Made by a program: the position numbers and the translations under genes
In this document: positions 9,301 through 14,303 of the stretch, in pieces
How the letters are laid out: each line of letters begins with the position of its first letter
How positions within the stretch are numbered: the first letter of the stretch is position 1
Source: MFAQ01 sp964592455
GTDB taxonomy: Bacteria; Patescibacteriota; Microgenomatia; UBA1400; MFAQ01
DNA: 14,426 nucleotides
Assembly: GCA_964592455.1 (NCBI GenBank)
Contig: CAZQDQ010000016.1
Location: 1 to 14,426, forward strand
Direction of reading: 5' to 3'
The notes under the pieces: model-generated
Databases searched by the model: none
The model's input: only the letters and a program-made list of their open reading frames with translations
Told to the model about the DNA's origin: nothing

Positions 9301-9594
9301 AGGAACTGGATATATTCTAGGTAAAAGTTCGGTAGGCACACAGTGCTCGTCTTTGTCTTGAGGGTATTGGACACATGTTTCTGTAGGTAGACACATAGTT
9401 TTACCACATGGAGTAAGGTCTATGGGTGGAGCGGGGTTTTGGGGAAGAGGAGTTGGTGATATTGAGACAGACGGTGATGTTGGTACTGATGAACTATCCT
9501 GATCGACAGCAAAAATACTTTTTGCTAAATATGTTATAGATGTCAGAAATAGAAAGACAAATAGCAGAATAGTTATGAGATTCTTCTTTATCAT
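6337..9594 (-). CDS. Exported Cys-rich protein with C-terminal lysozyme/lytic transglycosylase-like domain, 1085 aa
   Basis: Seen: a signal peptide or anchor at about residues 5-29; a Ser/Pro-rich linker at 33-60; a Cys/Pro-rich region at 60-200; a large middle region of unknown fold (about 200-830); and a C-terminal domain at about 855-1065. The last carries a lysozyme-like signature: an alpha segment with VPCEVLAGIHYREGSNNP, where E887 is the candidate catalytic acid, then DLQSGAPLNG and LSYYNGGGN (about 937-944), comparable to the AYNAG motif of lytic transglycosylases. There are 32 Cys in all, concentrated in the N-terminal and C-terminal parts, which suggests disulfides outside the cytoplasm. 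Known for T4SS: such enzymes open peptidoglycan for pilus or channel passage, which fits this neighbourhood. ATGA overlaps couple it to genes on both sides. The lysozyme-like call is motif-based; the rest of the protein is unrecognised. Confidence 0.7.
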   Translation of the reverse strand: MIKKNLITILLFVFLFLTSITYLAKSIFAVDQDSSSVPTSPSVSISPTPLPQNPAPPIDLTPCGKTMCLPTETCVQYPQDKDEHCVPTELLPRIYPVPPQDLPIKPADLCPKGTGVFPPNSTCTNNMKTTQAKILEYDKTCIYQPVVKYEGERWSTANSPGSVSKDPKISQPYVECGNTPEAGPGNAPKPPARPDKYDCAVNMLVYTDVRDAELGSYGPSTEMRDKTSKEYKSSDYIAQNYLYDAFFGKSLDLTNNNRESNRTYWRLLSANTQANLRSFILNMANEGKINDISFKYTNTMGKESETSTKKLYEKLKKQVILFWHWPFIRIGCLTDYPVCPEYAQAISELKPSIQSASETISKYPFLSGTMKLAVDSYQSVATLLGTDIHDMYSAFVPLDFDSVRSYVLRKKTGEEQDMYNWTSAHTSMLVNNPNRGRYGTNKPQLTNISRENIPYLGAIEQGLLSPKFGILSSIQPSWVTTKYATDEGSTISNYRLGNKPEDFPEVKIYKQNLLSFLQENASFNPLSIVTNTAIWIYEQAKDLFKDNKEASLDWYTDFDTDLPIDAVRPAYVNYKNCPLPLSYHLLSPKTDPQDSIIPPGEAKYNDHHQIVTIWGPQVGWAWAPIQNTQCGGVSGSKVSKKNKNNQDPDDEICICYPWKDDEDTYPDPEGNPCINYRRHWNVFGVEDGKALTVFNNPKAMDVKKAVVQDKSFALYNTLIPEEFNKKTLPDASIDAPYAANFSAFKGDPEENPQDDLTGCTPLEGAATAPNGKSCVLNRVEPINRINNNAQDTAHLLQNCWTVPEGLQNSLRCKYETVEATTSGGVCNGEAFAKIIGSPANVEKPTEKASSLFSKVGNLSEDLVKVYAEVEEETGVPCEVLAGIHYREGSNNPDQDLQSGAPLNGRTLKESALQAAQELLAKAGGALNSVETLIKALSYYNGGGNANCQSTVSCPAIKNNRCGSKVACDNLPSTASVSEIKAACTCGIEAGSCRSVCNNGYPFPIPTSPGLCPPKSVGYDDPYAVELWKAEHLTMYVLYTYDCTQTPPVNQNRLGTFTFALEYYLKNSSTSNPTPQINSGNNTQQK

Positions 9595-9944
9595 TGAGGT
9601 ATCCCAAAGTTTGTTACTTCTGTTCCTGTGTATTTACCAACTATTACTAGAGCTAACCAGACAGCAGAAAGGAGAATTAGACCGACAAGGGCATAGGTAA
9701 AAGTGGACCAACCGGCGGCATAAGCTTTGGTGTCTGAACCAGCGTTGATAATTCTAATTCCAGCAAAAATGATCATACCAACAGCAACTAAAGCAATCAT
9801 TCCCGGCAGAGGAGAGAGTATGTTTACAAGGAGGCACTCTAACCCTTTTATTGTTACAACTCCATTTTTTGCACAACCCACTGGTTCCCATAATTCCTTT
9901 CTTATAACTGCTGCGTGAGCTACTGAAACAAGATTAAATATCAT
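9591..9944 (-). CDS. Divergent T4SS pilin-like two-TM protein, 117 aa
   Basis: A short N-terminal leader ends in VAHAA (about residue 12). Hydrophobic segments lie at about 48-66 and 84-103, separated by a short polar loop, NAGSDTKAYAAGWSTF. That loop sits where the array pilins carry the GGDKxK motif, so this is a distant member of the same VirB2/TrbC-like family with the GGDK changed to GSDTK. Two Cys (24 and 37) before the first membrane segment could form a disulfide. Unlike the six array genes it lies beyond the terminator and is joined by an ATGA overlap to the 1085-aa gene. It therefore belongs to the downstream transcript and may be a minor or adaptor subunit rather than the bulk pilin. 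Confidence 0.75.
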   Translation of the reverse strand: MIFNLVSVAHAAVIRKELWEPVGCAKNGVVTIKGLECLLVNILSPLPGMIALVAVGMIIFAGIRIINAGSDTKAYAAGWSTFTYALVGLILLSAVWLALVIVGKYTGTEVTNFGIPQ

Positions 9945-9972
9945 ACTTATGTTATTTTACAACAATAAAAGA

Positions 9973-9996
9973 ACTCAAAAACCCAAAAACTCAAAA
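9973..9996. repeat. Three tandem 8-bp repeats in the leader of the 117-aa gene
   Basis: The units are ACTCAAAA, ACCCAAAA and ACTCAAAA, directly abutting (minus strand TTTTGAGT, TTTTGGGT, TTTTGAGT). They lie between the terminator and the start of the 117-aa gene, about 30-50 bases upstream of its ATG. They could be protein-binding steps or part of a weak promoter, since TTGAGT resembles a -35 element. However, none is correctly spaced from the nearest TAAAAT (9954-9959 on the minus strand). Confidence 0.4.
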
Positions 9997-10008
9997 TTAG
10001 TTGTTTAT

Positions 10009-10036
10009 AAAAAAAGAGTCGATTTCTCGACTCTTT
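10009..10036 (-). terminator. Intrinsic terminator after the sixth pilin-like gene
   Basis: On the minus strand a perfect 10-bp stem (AAAGAGTCGA pairing with TCGACTCTTT) closes a GAAA tetraloop. It is followed by a run of T (seven, of which three belong to the stem) and then ATAAAC. The stem occupies 10013-10022 and 10027-10036, about 20 bases after the stop of the 113-aa pilin-like gene. It separates the pilin array from the downstream membrane and lysozyme-like genes, so it would end most pilin transcripts and let only some polymerase read on. Confidence 0.85.
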
Positions 10037-10055
10037 AAAATTACAAATATTAATT

Positions 10056-10397
10056 TTAGTAAGGCTTGGGAATGTTGATATTACCTTCAAAAACATCAAC
10101 ACCAAAGAAGAAGGCGATAAGTTTCATGAGAGCCCATGAGGCGGCAACAATAGCAAGACCGACAACTGCAGCAGTAATTCGATTTCTGGCTGATTCTGTT
10201 TTACCTTTGTCCCCTCCAGAAGTGAGCCACTCGACACCTCCATAAACAAGGAAAGAAAAAGTCAATATACCAGCAATAATAAAAGTAACGGAGATAATGC
10301 GGGAGATAAGGACACCAATGTCGGTGATTTTCATGCCTGATGGTTGAGGAACACCTATGGTACCACTGGCTGCATAAACTTGGGATATTAGTGACAT
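10056..10397 (-). CDS. T4SS pilin-like protein (array member 6, own promoter and terminator), 113 aa
   Basis: Membrane protein of the VirB2/TrbC-like T4SS pilin group. Seen: a short leader ending SQVYAA (about residue 10); membrane segments at about 32-53 and 75-98; between them WLTSGGDKGKTESARNRI, with the GGDK turn at 61-64 that recurs in its neighbours; and a short polar tail (GNINIPKPY). It is the last array gene and the only one with both an extended -10 promoter just upstream and a strong terminator just downstream. It can therefore be made as an independent single-gene message, which makes it the best candidate for the major pilin. That ranking is inferred from transcription signals, not from the protein itself. 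Confidence 0.85.
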   Translation of the reverse strand: MSLISQVYAASGTIGVPQPSGMKITDIGVLISRIISVTFIIAGILTFSFLVYGGVEWLTSGGDKGKTESARNRITAAVVGLAIVAASWALMKLIAFFFGVDVFEGNINIPKPY

Positions 10398-10435
10398 TTG
10401 TTTGATAGATAGTAAATAATAACTAACTTCTTAAG

Positions 10436-10444
10436 ATTATATCA
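10436..10444 (-). promoter_or_regulatory. Extended -10 promoter for the sixth pilin-like gene
   Basis: The minus strand carries TGATATAAT, a perfect TGnTATAAT extended -10, in the 50-bp gap before the 113-aa gene. Transcription would begin near 10429, giving a leader of about 32 bases to the ATG at 10397. No matching -35 is visible at normal spacing. It has the same type as the promoter at 1360-1368, and the gap itself is the only sizeable one inside the array. Confidence 0.6.
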
Positions 10445-10447
10445 CTT

Positions 10448-10804
10448 TTAACCAACTGGGTTAGTCGAGCAGATTTTATCTACGTCAACTCCAAAGAAAA
10501 CAAGAATTATTTGATAAACTGCCCAACTTGAAGCAACTATTGCAAGACCTATGATTGCTGAACTAATTCTTTTTTGAGCACTATCTATCCTTCCTTTGTC
10601 ACCACCAGCTAATAAATAATCTATTCCACCCCAAACAAGGTACAAAAAGGTAATAACGCCTGAAACAATAAGTCCGGCTGCAACTAAGTTGCTGACAAGG
10701 TGTCCAATACACGTGTAACCAAAGAAGTTGTCTCTGGTAACTTTGGCGCCAATGTCGACCGCGTTTGGTGCAGAGGCATATATTTTTTTTATTAGTGAGA
10801 TCAT
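10448..10804 (-). CDS. T4SS pilin-like protein (array member 5), 118 aa
   Basis: Two-TM pilin-like protein. Seen: a short basic leader ending KKIYAS (about residue 11); a hydrophobic segment at about 36-60; the loop YLLAGGDKGRIDSAQKRI with GGDK at 67-70; a second hydrophobic segment at about 82-104. It has two Cys, one before the first segment (32) and one in the tail (112). They would face the same side of the membrane in a two-TM hairpin and could form a disulfide; no other pilin-like member of the array has Cys. The start follows the previous stop by 6 bases, and there is no Shine-Dalgarno sequence. It closely resembles the 113-aa neighbour (GLAIVAxSWA in the second segment), so the two probably arose by recent duplication. 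Confidence 0.85.
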   Translation of the reverse strand: MISLIKKIYASAPNAVDIGAKVTRDNFFGYTCIGHLVSNLVAAGLIVSGVITFLYLVWGGIDYLLAGGDKGRIDSAQKRISSAIIGLAIVASSWAVYQIILVFFGVDVDKICSTNPVG

Positions 10805-10810
10805 TTTTGG

Positions 10811-11131
10811 TTATAAATTATTTTCAAACTCTGGTCTTAAAATTTTAATTTTAAAGACACCTTCTATAAAGAGGGTTATTGCATATGAGGCAACGAGGAT
10901 GGCAATACCTATAACTGAACTAGTTATTTTAGTTTGGGCGTCTGCAACCTTTGCTTTGTCTCCACCTGAGGTTAAATATTCTATACCACCCCAAACTAGG
11001 TAAATTATGAATGCTAGACCACCAACGGTGACGACAGTCCTCCAAAGGTTGGCTATATAAAAAGCAAGACCTTCTCCTGCGGTACTATTTACGACTTCTG
11101 ATGGTAGAGCTCTGTTAACGATTTCGGCCAT
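10811..11131 (-). CDS. T4SS pilin-like protein (array member 4), 106 aa
   Basis: Two-TM pilin-like protein: hydrophobic segments at about 33-52 and 72-91, with EYLTSGGDKAKVADAQTKI between them (GGDK at 56-59), and a charged tail (ILRPEFENNL). I chose the ATG at 11131, two bases after the previous stop. The longer reading from 11167 would overlap the upstream gene by 34 bases and add a highly polar segment unlike the neighbours. From this start it lacks an obvious leader peptide, in contrast to the other members: the N-terminus (MAEIVNRALPSEVV) is amphipathic. It may be inserted without processing. Confidence 0.8.
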   Translation of the reverse strand: MAEIVNRALPSEVVNSTAGEGLAFYIANLWRTVVTVGGLAFIIYLVWGGIEYLTSGGDKAKVADAQTKITSSVIGIAILVASYAITLFIEGVFKIKILRPEFENNL

Positions 11132-11133
11132 AT

Positions 11134-11496
11134 TTATGGATTTGTACCTTTTGTAATTGTTTCCCAAGGATTAAAAATATCTAAACCAAGAACACCACCA
11201 ACAATACCAACAACAAAGTAGGAGGCCACAAGAGCAATGAGCCCTATTGCTCCTTGAGTCATTTGACTTTGGGCTTCGGCAACTTTGGTTTTATCACCAC
11301 CAGCAGTAATCCACTTAATAGCTCCAATAGTGAAGTAGATAACAAAAGCAAGAGACCCAACTACAGTGATGGTTGTGATAATGCTTGATAGAAAGTTTCC
11401 TGTGGCTTGGCCGGGGTCACTAATGTTTTGAAAGGTTCCGGTACCTGAGATTGGACCAAGGCCAACGGCGTTAACTTCGTTGATTATTTTTATCAT
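11134..11496 (-). CDS. T4SS pilin-like protein (array member 3), 120 aa
   Basis: Two-TM pilin-like protein: leader ending INEVNA (about residue 10), a Gly/Ser-rich stretch, hydrophobic segments at about 36-60 and 82-106, the loop WITAGGDKTKVAEAQSQM (GGDK at 66-69), and a polar tail. I chose the ATG at 11496, one base after the preceding stop. A GTG at 11508 would add four residues and overlap that gene by 11 bases; a weak GGAA lies before the ATG. Tight packing means it is co-transcribed with members 1, 2, 4 and 5. Confidence 0.8.
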   Translation of the reverse strand: MIKIINEVNAVGLGPISGTGTFQNISDPGQATGNFLSSIITTITVVGSLAFVIYFTIGAIKWITAGGDKTKVAEAQSQMTQGAIGLIALVASYFVVGIVGGVLGLDIFNPWETITKGTNP

Positions 11497-11497
11497 A

Positions 11498-11875
11498 TTA
11501 ATTTCCACTAACAGTTGTAATTTCTGGATTCAGAATTTTAGTTGGACTGCCGAAAAGAACCTGACTGACTATTGCGATGATTATAAAACTGCCTGTCATA
11601 GCAACAATTCCAATTAGACTCATTTGAAATTTTTGTTGTGCTTCAGCGATTTTGCCTTTGTCACCACCAGAAGTTATAAAAAGTAATCCACCGGTAAGAA
11701 ATTGCCAGAGCGTGAAGATTCCTCCTACAACCATTACAAGTTTTATTATTGCACTTATGAAGTTGCCAGTACTACCAACCTCAGTTGGAATTCCACCAGG
11801 AACGGTTATAGTACCTACTACATCATCCCCAGCAGAATAAGCGTGTCTGATGATTGTGTTGTTTGTTAAGTTCAT
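11498..11875 (-). CDS. T4SS pilin-like protein (array member 2), 125 aa
   Basis: Two-TM pilin-like protein: leader ending RHAYSA (about residue 15), a Gly/Thr/Pro-rich segment to about 38, hydrophobic segments at about 40-62 and 86-107, the loop FITSGGDKGKIAEAQQKF (GGDK at 70-73), and a Ser/Thr-rich tail. The first segment has a polar Gln (WQFLTGG) that its siblings lack. The gene starts 5 bases after member 1 ends, with an A/T-rich stretch and no Shine-Dalgarno sequence in front of the ATG. Confidence 0.85.
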   Translation of the reverse strand: MNLTNNTIIRHAYSAGDDVVGTITVPGGIPTEVGSTGNFISAIIKLVMVVGGIFTLWQFLTGGLLFITSGGDKGKIAEAQQKFQMSLIGIVAMTGSFIIIAIVSQVLFGSPTKILNPEITTVSGN

Positions 11876-11880
11876 AAAAT

Positions 11881-12195
11881 TTAGATAAGTTTAAAACCTA
11901 AAACAGTCCCTAATATGGTTGTTACGAGATAGGCTGCAGCAACAATAACAAGACCGAGTATGCCGTAGTTGAGCATGTTAGTTGCTTGGGTAAGTTTGGC
12001 CTTGTCTCCAGCGCCTGAAATATACATAAAGCCAGCAAATAGTATAACAAAGAAAGAGACTAGCCCAGAAACGATGATGGTGTTGGAAATAATAGGACTG
12101 AGAACATTTGAGATTTTGGCTCCATTGCCGCCTATACTGGCCCCTGGCTTATAGAAGGTTTCTAGATCAAAGGCTTGTACTGGCTTGATAAACAT
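11881..12195 (-). CDS. T4SS pilin-like protein (array member 1, first gene of the operon), 104 aa
   Basis: Two-TM pilin-like protein and the most upstream gene of the minus-strand operon. Seen: a leader ending KPVQA (about residue 8), a Gly-rich segment, hydrophobic segments at about 35-58 and 76-101, and the loop YISGAGDKAKLTQATNML, where AGDK at 62-65 replaces GGDK. It is the shortest array member and has almost no C-terminal tail after the second membrane segment. It starts 50 bp from the divergent polyprenyl synthase gene and shares a promoter region with it. Confidence 0.85.
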   Translation of the reverse strand: MFIKPVQAFDLETFYKPGASIGGNGAKISNVLSPIISNTIIVSGLVSFFVILFAGFMYISGAGDKAKLTQATNMLNYGILGLVIVAAAYLVTTILGTVLGFKLI

Positions 12196-12203
12196 TTTGT
12201 ATA

Positions 12204-12238
12204 TTGAAAATCGTACTAAGCTGATTTTACAGTAAAAT
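12204..12238. promoter_or_regulatory. Divergent promoter region with palindrome between pilin array and polyprenyl synthase
   Basis: The 50-bp gap contains a perfect inverted repeat, ATTTTAC-A-GTAAAAT (12224-12238). Each arm contains TAAAAT, a 5/6 match to the -10 consensus, one facing each way. The plus-strand copy (12233-12238) would start transcription at about 12245, directly at the ATG at 12246 (leaderless). The minus-strand copy would start near 12217, giving a leader of about 20 bases. Alternatively TTGAAA (12204-12209) and TACAGT (12228-12233), 18 bases apart, form a plus-strand promoter. The palindrome could also be an operator. Confidence 0.4.
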
Positions 12239-12245
12239 TGGCAAT

Positions 12246-13349
12246 ATGGGAAAAATAGATAGTAGTTTGGGAGAAGCAGCGAAGAGGAGTCTGATTGCCT
12301 TTGTTGAGGTAATCGACAAGAAGCTTGAGGAGATGTGGCAAGAGGAAATAGATAGAAAATTTGGATTTAATAAGGAACAAAAAGAGTTAATTTTGGAAAT
12401 GTTGTTGCATGCGCGTGAACACAATCTGAGACCTGCAAAGCGAATTAGAGGTGCGTTTGTGGTTTATGGTTATATGTTGGGACAAAAGACGCGCAACTTG
12501 GACAATATTGACCAAAGAGTATGGAAGGTAGCATGTGGGGTGGAGCTCGTGCATACAGCGTTGCTGATGCATGACGATTTTATGGATAGAGACAAGACTC
12601 GCCGTGGAAAAATGACAACTCAGGAATATTTTGCAAACGGGGATAGTCATTTTGGGGATTGCTTGGCTGTGTGTTTAGGGGATGCAGTTTTGTGTATAGG
12701 CTATGAAATGATACAAAGAAGTGGTTTTGAAGCAGAAAAGGTGGTTTTGATAATGAATCAGATTCAAAGAGGAGTAACAAAAACGGCTTTTGGTCAGGCT
12801 TATGACGTTTATCTTGCAAAATCAGGAAAAATAACAGAAGAAAGCGTTTTAAGTTTACATAGAGCAAAGACGGCGATATATACCTACGAGAATCCTTTGT
12901 TAATTGGTGGAATTTTGTCTGATTTATCAGATCCAGTATTCGATGTTTTGCGAGAATACTCAAAAGATGGAGGAGTTGCGTTTCAATTACAGGATGACAT
13001 TTTAGGAATTTATGGCGATGAAGAGAAAACTGGCAAATCGGTTGATTCTGACTTGTTACAAGGTAAAGTAACTTTAATGGTGGTCAGAGCTTTAGAGGTG
13101 TCTGGTATAGAGGATGAAGAAGTAATAAAAAGAGTGTGGGGAAGACTTACTGCTAGCGCTGGAGAAATTGCAAAAGTAAAAAAAATAATGAAGGATTGTG
13201 GGGCGTATGAATACAATAAACAAAAAGCTGTGGATTATGCACAAAAAGCTGTTGAGATAGCAAGGAAACTAAGAAGATTTGAATTGAACAGTGTGGCCGT
13301 TGACTTTATTGAGGGAATAGCAGCTTATATGGTGGAGCGGGAAGTTTGA
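12246..13349 (+). CDS. Trans-type polyprenyl diphosphate synthase, 367 aa
   Basis: Adds isopentenyl diphosphate units to an allylic primer to build longer trans-prenyl diphosphates (GGPP or longer) in the cytoplasm. Seen: the substrate-binding region RPAKRIRG (62-69); the first Asp-rich motif HDDFMD (109-114) followed by RRG; KT at about 208; and the second motif QLQDDILGIYGD (247-258), where the last Asp of DDxxD is Gly, followed by GKSVDSDLLQGK (263-274). This is the classic all-alpha isoprenoid synthase pattern. Small residues just before the first motif (A105, L106) lack the aromatic plug of FPP synthases, which suggests a product longer than C15; product length is an inference. It is divergent from the pilin array and followed by a small + strand gene. 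UppS nearby could use its short products as primer. Confidence 0.9.
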   Translation: MGKIDSSLGEAAKRSLIAFVEVIDKKLEEMWQEEIDRKFGFNKEQKELILEMLLHAREHNLRPAKRIRGAFVVYGYMLGQKTRNLDNIDQRVWKVACGVELVHTALLMHDDFMDRDKTRRGKMTTQEYFANGDSHFGDCLAVCLGDAVLCIGYEMIQRSGFEAEKVVLIMNQIQRGVTKTAFGQAYDVYLAKSGKITEESVLSLHRAKTAIYTYENPLLIGGILSDLSDPVFDVLREYSKDGGVAFQLQDDILGIYGDEEKTGKSVDSDLLQGKVTLMVVRALEVSGIEDEEVIKRVWGRLTASAGEIAKVKKIMKDCGAYEYNKQKAVDYAQKAVEIARKLRRFELNSVAVDFIEGIAAYMVEREV

Positions 13350-13387
13350 GAGGATTTGAGACGAGTGTGAGGATATAGTTATGTCTT

Positions 13388-13663
13388 ATGGAAATACCAA
13401 AAATATACCGTGAGACACAAACAAGGGTTGAATTTGTAGGAAGATTTAAACAGGTTGTAGACGAGACAACAGGAAGAGTAGATATTTTTTTTAAGTTTCC
13501 AGGTGGAGAAATACCATACATAAATAGTTATGACTTTTTTGACAGACTTATTAACAAGGGTTTTGGAAGTGAAGAGATAGAGAAAATACTTGATTTACTT
13601 TTGACGACTGTCGCCACCGAAGCGGCGATCGCGGGTAGCAAAATCAGCCAAAGCGTTTTCTAG
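13388..13663 (+). CDS. Small protein of unknown function, 91 aa, overlapping the uppS 3' end
   Basis: Not recognised. Residues 1-70 look like a real small domain: a beta-rich start with VEFVGRFKQVVDETTGRVDI, then FFKFPGGEIPYINSYDFFDRLINKGF and a helical GSEEIEKILDLLL, using AGA, ATA and GGA codons like its neighbours. The last ~22 residues (from TTVATEAAI on) use GCG, GCC, ATC and AGC codons, because they are antisense to the conserved C-terminus of uppS. The gene lies 38 bp after the polyprenyl synthase gene and may share its transcript. The ATG at 13388 is used because a TAG closes the frame at 13376. A second ATG at 13381 in another frame opens only 10 codons. Confidence 0.6.
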   Translation: MEIPKIYRETQTRVEFVGRFKQVVDETTGRVDIFFKFPGGEIPYINSYDFFDRLINKGFGSEEIEKILDLLLTTVATEAAIAGSKISQSVF

Positions 13664-14299
13664 CAGTATTGGGGTGAAGTCTGGAAAGAGAGTGTTGGTG
13701 AAGTAAAGTTCAGAATAGACAGATTGCCACGGTAGGTAGCCAGAAGTTCTTTTGTCTCCACCTGTGCGGATAATGATATCTGGATCAGGAATTCCGGCCG
13801 TATCGAGATTGTCTGAAATGAGTTGTTCGGTAATTTCGCTTTCGGGAATACCTTTTTTGACTATTTTTTTGACTGCACGAACAATTTCGTCTCGACCACC
13901 ATAATTTAGTGCAAAGGTAACGGTGATCTTGTGGTTTTTGGAAGAAGCACTAATCATTTCTAAACATTTTTTAGCAATGTCCTCTGGAAATTTGTTTAGA
14001 TCTCCTAAGATTTTGAGTTTTGCTCCTTTTTGAATGAACTTAAGAGCTAGACTTCCTAGAGCAAAGCGAAAGACATTAAAAAGCCCGGAGAGTTCTTCTT
14101 CGTCTCGTCGCCAATTTTCGGTAGAGAATGCCCAAAAAGTAACAAAAGGAATTTTTAGTTCGGCGCATTTTTCTATAAGAGGTTCAATAGCGTTTTTTGC
14201 TGCGTATTCGTGACCGCTGACGGGATCTAGACCTCTTTCTTTTGCCCAGCGTCTATTACCATCCATGATAATTGCTACATGTTTAAGCTCGTTGTTCAT
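13595..14299 (-). CDS. uppS: Isoprenyl transferase (undecaprenyl diphosphate synthase family), 234 aa
   Basis: Cis-prenyltransferase that extends an allylic diphosphate with isopentenyl units to the long-chain carrier lipid used in peptidoglycan synthesis. Seen: HVAIIMDGNRRWA with catalytic Asp13; GH (29-30); FWAFSTENWRR (55-65); NYGGRDE (132-138); DPDIIIRTGGDKRTSGYLPW (172-191); SVYSELYFT (193-201); and RDRRFGG (223-229). The length is normal for the family. The usual RTSGExR reads RTGGDKR here. I chose the ATG at 14299: a start at 14326 would overlap the upstream pilin-like gene, whereas this one follows its stop by 4 bases and begins with the family-typical short lead-in to HVAIIMDG. Its 3' end overlaps the convergent 91-aa gene by 69 bp. 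Confidence 0.95.
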   Translation of the reverse strand: MNNELKHVAIIMDGNRRWAKERGLDPVSGHEYAAKNAIEPLIEKCAELKIPFVTFWAFSTENWRRDEEELSGLFNVFRFALGSLALKFIQKGAKLKILGDLNKFPEDIAKKCLEMISASSKNHKITVTFALNYGGRDEIVRAVKKIVKKGIPESEITEQLISDNLDTAGIPDPDIIIRTGGDKRTSGYLPWQSVYSELYFTNTLFPDFTPILLENALADFATRDRRFGGDSRQK

Positions 14300-14303
14300 A
14301 TTT

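Noticed and set aside
9971..9998. CRISPR-like repeat
   Set aside because: The three 8-bp units abut without spacers and are far too short for a CRISPR array.
11132..11167. Start of array member 4 at 11167
   Set aside because: It overlaps the preceding gene by 34 bases and adds a polar segment unlike the other pilin-like proteins. The ATG at 11131 follows that gene by 2 bases.
12580..12963. 127-aa open frame on the - strand inside the polyprenyl synthase gene
   Set aside because: It lies opposite the catalytic motifs of a clear enzyme, and its Phe/Leu/Ser-rich translation is the antisense of charged helical codons.
13381..13413. Short 10-codon frame (ATG at 13381) as a leader peptide
   Set aside because: A GAGG at 13369 is well spaced, but 10 codons overlapping the 91-aa gene start have no other support and could easily be chance.
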